The translations under genes were made by a program, and so were the position numbers. A stretch of DNA of 64,000 nt from JBMNKL01 sp050952225 (GTDB taxonomy: Bacteria > Bacillota > Clostridia > Acetivibrionales > DTU013), in assembly GCA_050952225.1 (NCBI GenBank), contig JBMNKL010000001.1, positions 806,001 to 870,000 on the forward strand, written 5' to 3'. Position 1 is the stretch's first letter, and each line of letters starts with the position of its first letter. A model generated the notes under the pieces. The model did not search any database. It saw nothing but the letters and a program-made list of their open reading frames with translations, and was not told where the DNA came from. Shown piece by piece: positions 45,306 through 52,863 of this stretch.

Positions 45306-46638
45306 GTGGGAAAAACTCGTAAAACACCAATTATTTTTTTGCTTATAATGATTCAAAGCACGCTTGCAGTGGTTACAGCAACTGCCGTTTTATTCGGGAT
45401 GTCACTTAAAAAAGTGCCTTCGGGGGTATATGCAGGCGACCTTAAAATCGGAGGCATGGACTATTCCGAAGCTGCAGAAGCAATCAACGCAGAATATGGG
45501 GCAAAATTCGAACAAGGATCGCTCAAGCTTAACGTAGAAGGCAAGGATTTTTACATTCCTTTTTCCCGGATTGATGTCTACGCGGACGGCCCGGCTACTC
45601 TTCAAACATTAAACCCCTTCAAGGATCTTAAAAAGTATCCCCAGGCTTCTTGGCATGTATTTTGGAAATATGGAAATAGAAATACGACCGGTTATCAAGT
45701 TTAATGAAAGCAAGCTAAGACGTGAACTGATAGAATTGTCAGCAGAAATAAATACCGACCCGGCAGATGCAAGGATATATTACGAAGGACGGCACGCTGA
45801 AGAAGAGCCCGGATGTTCCGGGGATAGCGCTAAACGTCAGCAATGCCGTCGACGTTATAGCCAGGCAGCTTTCAAAAGACCCGTTCGAAGCAATAAAACT
45901 AAGCAGTACCGACAATTATGCGTTGGAGACTGTCGATGCAGCAGTTACAATAGATGACTTCAGTATGATACAGCAGGTTATTGCCGAGTACTCCACGCAT
46001 ATAACGGACGATGCACTTTTGGACAGCGTCCGGCTCGCCATTGACGCGATAAACGGGGTGATACTGGATGCAAGTGAAGAAGGGAAAGAACCCTCACGTA
46101 TTCTCTTTTGTGGAGTGTATCAAGAAAAAGGACGCAGGCTTTGAAAACGATAACGAAGGGTATGACCATGGTTGCCTCCACTTTGTATGCCGCCCTCCTG
46201 AAAACGGGAATGCCTGTCGATTGCATAACAAGGCTGCCGCACAAGATGGCGGTCGATTATATAGAGCCCGGCCTGGATTCATGGATTTCCGGAAATGCCG
46301 GCGACCTGAAATTTACGAATCCTTTCAAAAACAACATAGCCATATTTGCCGAACAAAATGAAGACAGGGTTGTAGTGGCTATTGCAGGCAGCCTCGCAGA
46401 CAAACCGGAAAAAAGCGAAATCAGCACGGAAATCGTCCAGCGTTTCGAACCGCCCGTCTATTATGTTGAAAATAACAATTTGAAGCAAGGCGAGAAACTA
46501 ATACTGAATCCAGGCAAAGAAGGCATAGTGGTAAACGTCTACAGGAATGGGATACTTATCGGCACCGACGAATATGAGGCTGAAAAGGCAATAATACAGA
46601 TAGGTCCTGGTTCCAGGCAGATAAATGATAGTAAATGA
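45306..46638 (+). pseudogene. VanW-family protein, multiply frameshifted
   Basis: The region can be read as one VanW-type protein only by changing frame about four times, near 45690, 45770, 46085 and 46150. The pieces in order are: signal/anchor helix and VPSGVYAGDLKIGGMDYSEA; FNESKLRRELIELSAEINTDPADA; KDGTLKKSPDVPGIALNVSNAVDVIARQL; HVFSFVECIKKKDAGFENDNEG; and MVASTLYAALLKTGMPVDCITRLPHKMAVDYIEPGLDSW..., the VanW core, ending in a G5-like tail. Each piece fits the family in the right order, so this is a decayed gene or a cluster of sequence errors. GTG 45306 has GGAG ahead. Confidence 0.85.
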
Positions 46639-46645
46639 AATGATT

Positions 46646-47272
46646 TTAATAGAATTCTTTCAGCACTTCCAGCGCGTTGTATTCGATTATCTTTTCTCCG
46701 TACTCATTCAGGTATCCCTCAAAAAAGTTAACATTTGTGACTTTTGTGCCGTATTCGTTTAATAAGAGCTCGAATGATTTTGAACTGGCAGGAGCAAGCC
46801 CGCTTCTCGAAAGAGTAAGGTAGTATGTGTCCCGGCACCTGAATAATGTGCTTTCACCGTTGTAGATATTATCCAGCTTATTAGCCAGACTGCATACATC
46901 ACCTATATTCCTGAACGAGTAAATCATAAGCGGGGAGTAAACCCTGCGGCCTCTTCTCTTAACGCGAAGGTCGCTTTTCTTCATCCTGCTTTTTATATAT
47001 TTATGAATGGATTCAAATTCGACGTCGCCATCAATCCTTGTGATGGTTATGACAAAGCCTTCACTCGAATCCGGGACAGGTTCTATGATCAACTGGGAAT
47101 CTGACAGGCTGAAACCGAGCTCTTCCTCTGCCTGCTCCATCAAGTCCCAGAAAAATTCCTGCGCTGCAGGCGTATTGTAATTAAGTGAGTCCAAATCAAT
47201 ATTTTTCTCTTCGAGGTCATTGTACGTTATTGTTACCCTTATGATATTGTCGCCTATTCTTTCTATTTTCAT
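46646..47272 (-). CDS. mecA: Adaptor protein MecA
   Basis: A 208-residue adaptor that delivers substrates to the ClpC-ClpP protease in Firmicutes. N-terminal substrate domain (MKIERIGDNIIRVTITYNDLEEKNIDLDSLNYNTPAAQEFFWDLMEQAEEELGF) and C-terminal ClpC-binding domain (IYSFRNIGDVCSLANKL...YYLTL...EYGTKV). A central basic linker (RVKRRGRRVYSP) joins them. ATG 47272 is used because GGTGGAG sits just upstream; GTG 47281 falls in that site. Convergent with the VanW pseudogene, 7 bases apart. Confidence 0.92.
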   Translation of the reverse strand: MKIERIGDNIIRVTITYNDLEEKNIDLDSLNYNTPAAQEFFWDLMEQAEEELGFSLSDSQLIIEPVPDSSEGFVITITRIDGDVEFESIHKYIKSRMKKSDLRVKRRGRRVYSPLMIYSFRNIGDVCSLANKLDNIYNGESTLFRCRDTYYLTLSRSGLAPASSKSFELLLNEYGTKVTNVNFFEGYLNEYGEKIIEYNALEVLKEFY

Positions 47273-47379
47273 TATCTCCACCGTAATTTGCGCATATGCG
47301 CCTTTAGACTTTTATTACTCATTATATTATAATGCTTTATGAAAGAAAAGAGAAGTCTTATTTGCATAATTTTATGTTT

Positions 47380-47772
47380 TTATGATTGGAGTATGTCTAT
47401 TATTTTTATGGCCTTGTCCAGGTATACCTTATGCCTGCTGTCCAGCAGGGAAGAAACAAGTTTCAATGCTTTCATTATCTCCGGGCTGCCGGGAGTGTCC
47501 CTGTGCATACTTTTCAGGTGATGCTTAAGCTCCCTGTATGCACTGCCGTACTTGTTGCCCTGGCTTATGGCATTACTAAAGCTGCCGTCTCTTGTATGCG
47601 GGAAAAAGTTCATTATAGTCTTTATAGTTTCCTGCATAAGCGATAGCTTGTCAGGGTGCACATCCGCGGCATTACCGTCTTCATTGCGGTTCTCAGGAGC
47701 ATAAAGCTGCTTAAGTTTTCTCAGAGTTATAAGCCCGTCGGTAATAGTCTCTATGCTTAGCGGTTTACTCAT
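47380..47772 (-). CDS. Hypothetical helical protein
   Basis: A 130-residue soluble, mostly helical protein (SKPLSIETITDGLITLRKLKQLYAPENR... LKLVSSLLDSRHKVYLDKAIKIIDIL). It has no signal peptide, no cysteines and no membrane segment. ATG 47772 follows GGTGGAT by 5 bases; an in-frame GTG at 47781 lies inside that site. No family was recognised. It lies between mecA and proA on the same strand, with about 100-base gaps. Confidence 0.6.
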   Translation of the reverse strand: MSKPLSIETITDGLITLRKLKQLYAPENRNEDGNAADVHPDKLSLMQETIKTIMNFFPHTRDGSFSNAISQGNKYGSAYRELKHHLKSMHRDTPGSPEIMKALKLVSSLLDSRHKVYLDKAIKIIDILQS

Positions 47773-47891
47773 GATATCCACCGGTATCTTTTAATCCTCA
47801 ATTCATATTATGTAAAATCCTTTACAATGTTACTGTGCTTAAGGGCTTTGTTTTACTTCCCTGCACGGCTGAGGACGAGAAAAGTGTGGAT

Positions 47892-49187
47892 TTAAAACGG
47901 GTATTCCTTATCAAGTTTTCTGTGCTTGAATGTTTTTTTCTTTTCAGCATAATCAGCAACGATGTGGCCGTCTCCTACCAGGCTGTACTTATAAGTGACC
48001 AGGCCTTCAAGGCCTACAGGGCCCCTTGCATGGAGCTTCCCCGTGCTGATGCCTACCTCGGCTCCAAGACCGTATCTATATCCGTCACTGAAACGTGTCG
48101 AACAGTTCCAAAAAACATTGCCGGAATCGACCAGTGCCATGAACTTTGCGGCATGTTCCCTGTCGCCGGTGACGATGGAATCCGTGTGGCCGGAGCCATA
48201 CTCATTGATGTGATCTATAGCCTCGTCTATACTGCCGACTATTTTGACGGACAGCCTGTAATCCAGGTATTCTTTTCTCCAATCTTCCTCGGTTGCTGCC
48301 TTGACAGGTATAAAAGAAACCGTTTCACTGCAGCCCAGGAGTTCAACATGTTTCTCGTCGGCTGCTTCTTTTAGAATCGGTAAAAATGCCGGGGCTATTT
48401 TCCTGTGGACAAGAAGGGTTTCCAGCGCATTGCAGACAGCCACATATTGGACTTTTGAGTCAATGGCAATTTTCAGCGCCATACGAAGATCAGCATAATC
48501 ATCGATATACAGGTGGCATATTCCGTCGGCATGTCCCATGACCGGGATATTCGAGTGGTCCATTATATACCTGACAAAGTCGTTCGAACCTCTTGGGATT
48601 ATTAAGTCTACGTATTCATGCTGTTTCAGGAGCTCGTCTATTTCCGCCCTTGTTTCCAGCAGCGCGCACCAGCCTGCCGGAATGCAGGAAGATTCGGACG
48701 CAGATACTATCAGGTCCGATAATATCCTGTTTGTCCGCCTGGCTTCGGAGCCTCCCTTCAAAATCACACCGTTGCCGCTTTTCAGGCAAAGCGTTGAAAT
48801 CTGTACCAGGGCGTCCGGCCTGGATTCAAATATTACGCCGATGACGCCTATCGGGCATGTGACCTTATAAAGCTCAAGGCAATCGTCCAACACGGTGCAA
48901 GACATTGTTTTTCCGACCGGATCATCGAGCTTTGCCAGGCTGTGAATCCCTTCGATAGTATCGTTTAGCTTCCGTTCATCAAATTTAAGCCTTTTCAGCA
49001 ACGGTTCGGGAATGTTTTCAGCCTCGCTCCTGGTAAGGTCTTCATTGTTTGCTTCAAATATCTTGTCTTTATTGGAAAGCAACGCTTCAGCTATATTCAT
49101 GAGTGCCTTGTTCTTCTTGTCACCATGTACCATGGCTAACTTTAACGATGCCGACTTTACCCGTTTACAGGTCTCGCCGGTATTCAT
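47892..49187 (-). CDS. proA: Gamma-glutamyl phosphate reductase
   Basis: A 431-residue enzyme of proline synthesis that reduces gamma-glutamyl phosphate with NADPH. Aldehyde-dehydrogenase-like fold; the cofactor region IGVIGVIFESRPDALVQISTLCLKSGNGVILKGGSEA and the catalytic Cys in VQYVAVCNALETLLVH are visible. ATG 49187 (MNTGETCKRVKSASL) with GGGGTGA just upstream is used; a longer reading adds 24 residues without support. Its usual partner proB lies 2.8 kb away on the other strand, separated by the repeat element and the GH67 gene. Confidence 0.95.
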   Translation of the reverse strand: MNTGETCKRVKSASLKLAMVHGDKKNKALMNIAEALLSNKDKIFEANNEDLTRSEAENIPEPLLKRLKFDERKLNDTIEGIHSLAKLDDPVGKTMSCTVLDDCLELYKVTCPIGVIGVIFESRPDALVQISTLCLKSGNGVILKGGSEARRTNRILSDLIVSASESSCIPAGWCALLETRAEIDELLKQHEYVDLIIPRGSNDFVRYIMDHSNIPVMGHADGICHLYIDDYADLRMALKIAIDSKVQYVAVCNALETLLVHRKIAPAFLPILKEAADEKHVELLGCSETVSFIPVKAATEEDWRKEYLDYRLSVKIVGSIDEAIDHINEYGSGHTDSIVTGDREHAAKFMALVDSGNVFWNCSTRFSDGYRYGLGAEVGISTGKLHARGPVGLEGLVTYKYSLVGDGHIVADYAEKKKTFKHRKLDKEYPF

Positions 49188-49335
49188 GAAAATCACCCCG
49201 ACTTGCAATGTACTGCCTGAACTATGTATTTTCAAAGTATACCAGAAAGGTATGCGCAATGCAATTATTTACTAGAAAAAGATACTATAGGGAAGAGTTG
49301 CAAAAGGAAGAGCGGCCATGGCACAAATATGACAG

Positions 49336-49572
49336 CGGATAGGGCGGCTTGCAATTTGACATTTTGTGGAGGAGTGCCTGCAGGGTGTTATGTCCTGGTG
49401 AAACTTGAACGCGGAACCCTTAAAGAATACCCGTAATACTTCGGCATGGATGCCGAAGTCGCTTGTCCTGAGCTACGGATGGCGAATGTCAAGCGCCCGT
49501 GTCGAAGTGATACGGGACATTACAGCCTGCCCATGTCGGAAACTAATGGCAAATTGCAAGCCGCCCTATCCG
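49336..49572 (+). repeat. Complete MITE-like element with perfect 22-bp terminal inverted repeats
   Basis: Bases 49336-49357 and 49551-49572 are exact inverted copies (22 of 22; core GGATAGGGCGGCTTGCAATT). The 193-base interior has no credible gene. It contains a hairpin, CTTCGGCAT/ATGCCGAAG, at 49439-49458 and a 28-base block (49392-49419) identical to the copy after tuf. No transposase and no clear target duplication was seen. Size and structure fit a non-autonomous element moved in trans (inference). It sits in the 500-base gap between proA and the GH67 gene. Confidence 0.8.
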
Positions 49573-49586
49573 TTGAATTATAGCGC

Positions 49587-49610
49587 GCCTGCGCCGTCCG
49601 TGGCGCAGGC
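49587..49610 (+). other. Strong hairpin beside the repeat element
   Basis: GCCTGCGCC (49587-49595) pairs exactly with GGCGCAGGC (49602-49610). No T-run on either side. Its left arm GCGCGCCTGC is also found next to the degenerate copy near 36801-36810, so it may belong to an extended element. Nothing else was seen up to 49687. Confidence 0.5.
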
Positions 49611-49687
49611 TGTGGCTCCTGACAGGTCTTTTCATCCGATGCCTTGACCCGCATCCGCCACAAGCCGACTTATCCGCTTATCTTGTC

Positions 49688-51805
49688 TTAGTAAATGGTA
49701 CGGCCCTTTTCATCGGGGATGCCGCTTTTCCTGTAAAAGTAAGTATTTATTACATCGCGCCACTCACATGCATGCGCTGCCTGTTTATTGAGCCGCTCCA
49801 GTACGCGCTCGTAACACCCGTCGGGTATACGGTTTTTCAAGCTTTTCCATTTCTCCACCAACTCTGCTGCCCTTTCAGCGCCTTCAAAATGGGAGTCATA
49901 AATGTACTGTATCAGCGTAACACCGGATTTTAGACGGTAATTATAAGGGATGCGGTGGAAAAACAACAGGAGTTCTTCCGGACAGGTTTCAGGCGTTTCA
50001 TACATTTTTGCGATCTGCGGGTGATACCTGCCGGCGAAGCCGGTACCGCTGGAAACCGACCGGTCTATGCCGATAGCATGACAATCAGCCCTGTGATAGG
50101 TACCCCAGGAGGAATATTCGTATCCGTCCACATTAGGCCCGTAATGGCTTCCGGGATTGACCATCCATCCGATGCCAAGCGGCGATGTATAACTCTCATA
50201 TATATGGTATGAATCCAGCAGCATGGTGCGGATTGTATCCATTACATGACTGTCGGAACCGAAGGTCTGCATGATCCATTCAGTGGCTATATCGGACGCG
50301 CTGAGGTCCGGGTTCCAGGCAAGCCTTCCGAAACAATAGAAATTTGCCTGTGCCAGGTCGTGCCCTGTCCAGTTAAGGTTGCTCCCGACATTGGAAACAC
50401 ATGCGATTCCTGAGATTCTTCCGATGTTTTTGGCATCTCTGAGAATTTTCTTTACCGTTGATCCCTCGCCGTCTTTCCATGTGTCAAATTCCAGCACGTC
50501 CTTCCACATTTGACACAGGTAGCATAGATGTATCTGTTGGCCGGTGTATTCCTGGGTTGACTGCAGTTCAAGCATAATGTTGGTTTTCCGCAAACCGCCG
50601 ATGAGAGGAGACACGGGTTCCCTTACCTGGAAGTCCATGGGGCCGTTTTTGATCTGGAGAATGACATTATCCTCGAAGAGGCCGTCCAGCGGCATAAAAT
50701 TATCATAGGCGGCATTAGCCCTGTCAATGCTTCGGTCTCTCCAATCCTGTCTGCAGTTGTAGACAAAGCAGCGCCAAATCACCAATCCGCCATGCGGCTT
50801 CAGGACGGATGCCAGCATGTTGGCTCCCTCGGCATGATTTCTGCCGTAAGTAAGCGGGCCGGGGCGAAATTCGGAATCAGCCTTTACAAGAAACCCTCCG
50901 AAGTCGGGAATATACGAGTATATCTCGGTTGCTTTGGCACGCCACCACTCCTGTACCTCTTTATCGGAAGGATCTGCTGTTTCCAGCCCTCCCAATTCGA
51001 TAGGGCTTGAAAAATTTATGCTAAGATACGTTTTAATTCCGTAACAGCGGAATAAATCCGCAATTCTTGCGATTTTAGGCAAGTACTCCTTTGAAATAAT
51101 CCTTGTTTCCAGAGCAGTGAAATTGACATTATTAATCACAACACCGTTTAAACCGATTGATGCGGTAAGCCTGGCATAATCACGCAGCCTTGATAAGTCG
51201 GTAACAACCCTGCCGTTGCTGAAAAAAATCGACCTGCCCGCATATCCTCTTTCCACACTGCCGTCCAAATTGTCCCAGTGATTGAGCATACGAATCGGCA
51301 TGGCAGGGTTTTCAATCACACGAATATTGTCTGTAAACCCGCCGCACTGCAATATCCGGGCAAGTCCGAACACACCATAAAGTATGCCTGTGCCGGATTT
51401 TCCCGCAATTACAAGATTCCGGCCGGCGCCGTTATTAACAAATTTTATCAGGTAGCCTTCATTCCCCAGCATATTTTTCTCTTCGTCAGATACCGCGTCC
51501 GAGAGAAACCGGCCAATAGACGGCTGCTTGTAATGCAATCCATTCCTGTGGGGATTGTCGGCAATTAAGTAAAGTATGACAACGCCTTTCGACATAGGGT
51601 TCGTGACCTGGCGCATTCTCTTGCCAAACAAGGACTTTACGGCGCTCTTAAGCTCCTGTTTTGCCGTTGAAAGCTGTTGATCCGACGGATCATTTATGAA
51701 AACATTCTGGAAATAGGGCAAGTAACACTTAGCCTTTTCCTGGTCAATAGCAGGATATCCAAGCCATGCAAAGTAGCCGCTGTCGTATAAACCTGAGTTT
51801 CTCAT
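49688..51805 (-). CDS. aguA: Alpha-glucuronidase, glycoside hydrolase family 67
   Basis: A 705-residue enzyme that removes 4-O-methyl-glucuronic acid from short xylo-oligosaccharides. Family hallmarks: WDNLDGSVERGYAGRSIF, the acid Glu in KADSEFRPGP (residue 312), and the paired bases Asp in KNGPMDFQ (391) and Glu in QSTQEYTGQ (419). The spacings of 79 and 28 residues equal those of the Geobacillus enzyme (E285, D364, E392, from memory). There is no signal peptide, so it acts inside the cell on imported sugars. ATG 51805 follows GTGAGGAG. No xylanase or sugar transporter lies nearby, which is unusual. Confidence 0.95.
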   Translation of the reverse strand: MRNSGLYDSGYFAWLGYPAIDQEKAKCYLPYFQNVFINDPSDQQLSTAKQELKSAVKSLFGKRMRQVTNPMSKGVVILYLIADNPHRNGLHYKQPSIGRFLSDAVSDEEKNMLGNEGYLIKFVNNGAGRNLVIAGKSGTGILYGVFGLARILQCGGFTDNIRVIENPAMPIRMLNHWDNLDGSVERGYAGRSIFFSNGRVVTDLSRLRDYARLTASIGLNGVVINNVNFTALETRIISKEYLPKIARIADLFRCYGIKTYLSINFSSPIELGGLETADPSDKEVQEWWRAKATEIYSYIPDFGGFLVKADSEFRPGPLTYGRNHAEGANMLASVLKPHGGLVIWRCFVYNCRQDWRDRSIDRANAAYDNFMPLDGLFEDNVILQIKNGPMDFQVREPVSPLIGGLRKTNIMLELQSTQEYTGQQIHLCYLCQMWKDVLEFDTWKDGEGSTVKKILRDAKNIGRISGIACVSNVGSNLNWTGHDLAQANFYCFGRLAWNPDLSASDIATEWIMQTFGSDSHVMDTIRTMLLDSYHIYESYTSPLGIGWMVNPGSHYGPNVDGYEYSSWGTYHRADCHAIGIDRSVSSGTGFAGRYHPQIAKMYETPETCPEELLLFFHRIPYNYRLKSGVTLIQYIYDSHFEGAERAAELVEKWKSLKNRIPDGCYERVLERLNKQAAHACEWRDVINTYFYRKSGIPDEKGRTIY

Positions 51806-51951
51806 TAAGCTCCTCACTTGCTCTTAGTATTAAGTTATTAAATCTCTTAACTCATTTCCTAATTATACTTATTATCAGGCCTTGTAACATGGAGCAAGAA
51901 AGATTTATTTGTAAATATCAAGGCGTATTCGGGTCAAAACCATGGAACATG

Positions 51952-51980
51952 TTGCAGTAAGGGCAAGCAGTATGTATAAT
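51952..51980 (+). promoter_or_regulatory. Sigma-A promoter of proB
   Basis: TTGCAG at 51952-51957 and consensus TATAAT at 51975-51980, spacer 17, about 55 bases before proB. Confidence 0.72.
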
Positions 51981-52034
51981 AGTTAATATGCCATCTCAAT
52001 GAAAAGAGCTTATATTTACATAAGGGAGATCAAA

Positions 52035-52856
52035 ATGGGTAGTGAGAGAAACATATTGAAGCACGCTGCGAGAATAGTGGTAAAAGTCGGTACGTCTATC
52101 CTTACTTACGAGAACGGGAATGCCAATTTTACAAGGATAGATAAGCTTGCCCGCGTGTTATCGGACCTGTCAAACCAGGGAAAAGAAGTAATACTGGTTA
52201 CTTCGGGCGCTATCGGGATAGGGACAAGCAAACTGAAACTTAAATCAAAGCCGGCCACTGTCAGGGAAAAGCAGGCCGTGGCGGCTGTAGGACAGTGCGA
52301 GCTTATGCACATATACAGCAAATTCTTTTCCGAATATGGTCATACCGTAGGCCAGATACTGCTGACGCGGGATGTGGTTGAGGAAGACCATACAAGGCAG
52401 AACGTTATCAATACCTTCGAGACATTACTGGAAAAAGAGATAATACCCATAGTTAACGAAAATGACTCGGTTTCGATCGATGAAATTGAGTACGGGGAAA
52501 AAAGGATATTTGGCGACAACGATACTCTTTCAGCAATTGTTGCCGTGCTTGTCGGAGCCGATTTGCTGATTATTCTCTCGGATATTGACGGGTTTTATGA
52601 TGTAGATCCTAAAAGGGATAATTGTTCACATAAAATTTCCGTTGTGCGGCAAATTACTCCTGAGTTGGAAGCATGCGCCGGGGGTGCCGGTTCCGAACAG
52701 GGAACAGGCGGCATGGTTACAAAATTGGCAGCCGCCAAGTATGCCTGCGGGAACGGTATCAGCGTGGTACTCGCCAGCGGCTTCGAGCCGGGAGTTATCA
52801 TGGATATCATTGATGGCAGGGAAATAGGAACGCTGTTCATGGCACAAGTAAAATAA
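52035..52856 (+). CDS. proB: Glutamate 5-kinase
   Basis: A 273-residue kinase for the first step of proline synthesis. Amino-acid-kinase fold with VVKVGTSILT, VTSGAIGIG, NENDSVSIDEI, FGDNDTLSAIVAVLVGADLLIILSDIDGFYDVDP and GTGGMVTKLAAAKYA. It lacks the C-terminal PUA domain of E. coli ProB, as some bacterial forms do. ATG 52035 is preferred over ATG 51999 because GGGAGAT lies 5 bases upstream. Its stop is only 7 bases from the end of the convergent penicillin-binding protein gene, leaving no room for a separate terminator. Confidence 0.94.
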   Translation: MGSERNILKHAARIVVKVGTSILTYENGNANFTRIDKLARVLSDLSNQGKEVILVTSGAIGIGTSKLKLKSKPATVREKQAVAAVGQCELMHIYSKFFSEYGHTVGQILLTRDVVEEDHTRQNVINTFETLLEKEIIPIVNENDSVSIDEIEYGEKRIFGDNDTLSAIVAVLVGADLLIILSDIDGFYDVDPKRDNCSHKISVVRQITPELEACAGGAGSEQGTGGMVTKLAAAKYACGNGISVVLASGFEPGVIMDIIDGREIGTLFMAQVK

Positions 52857-52863
52857 GCAAGTC

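Noticed and set aside
49405..49647. Open frames inside the complete repeat (MNAEPLKNTRNTSAW...) and the similar frame at 36498-36698
   Set aside because: Both are translations of the same repeat DNA; similarity is explained by the element, which continues into the non-coding ends.
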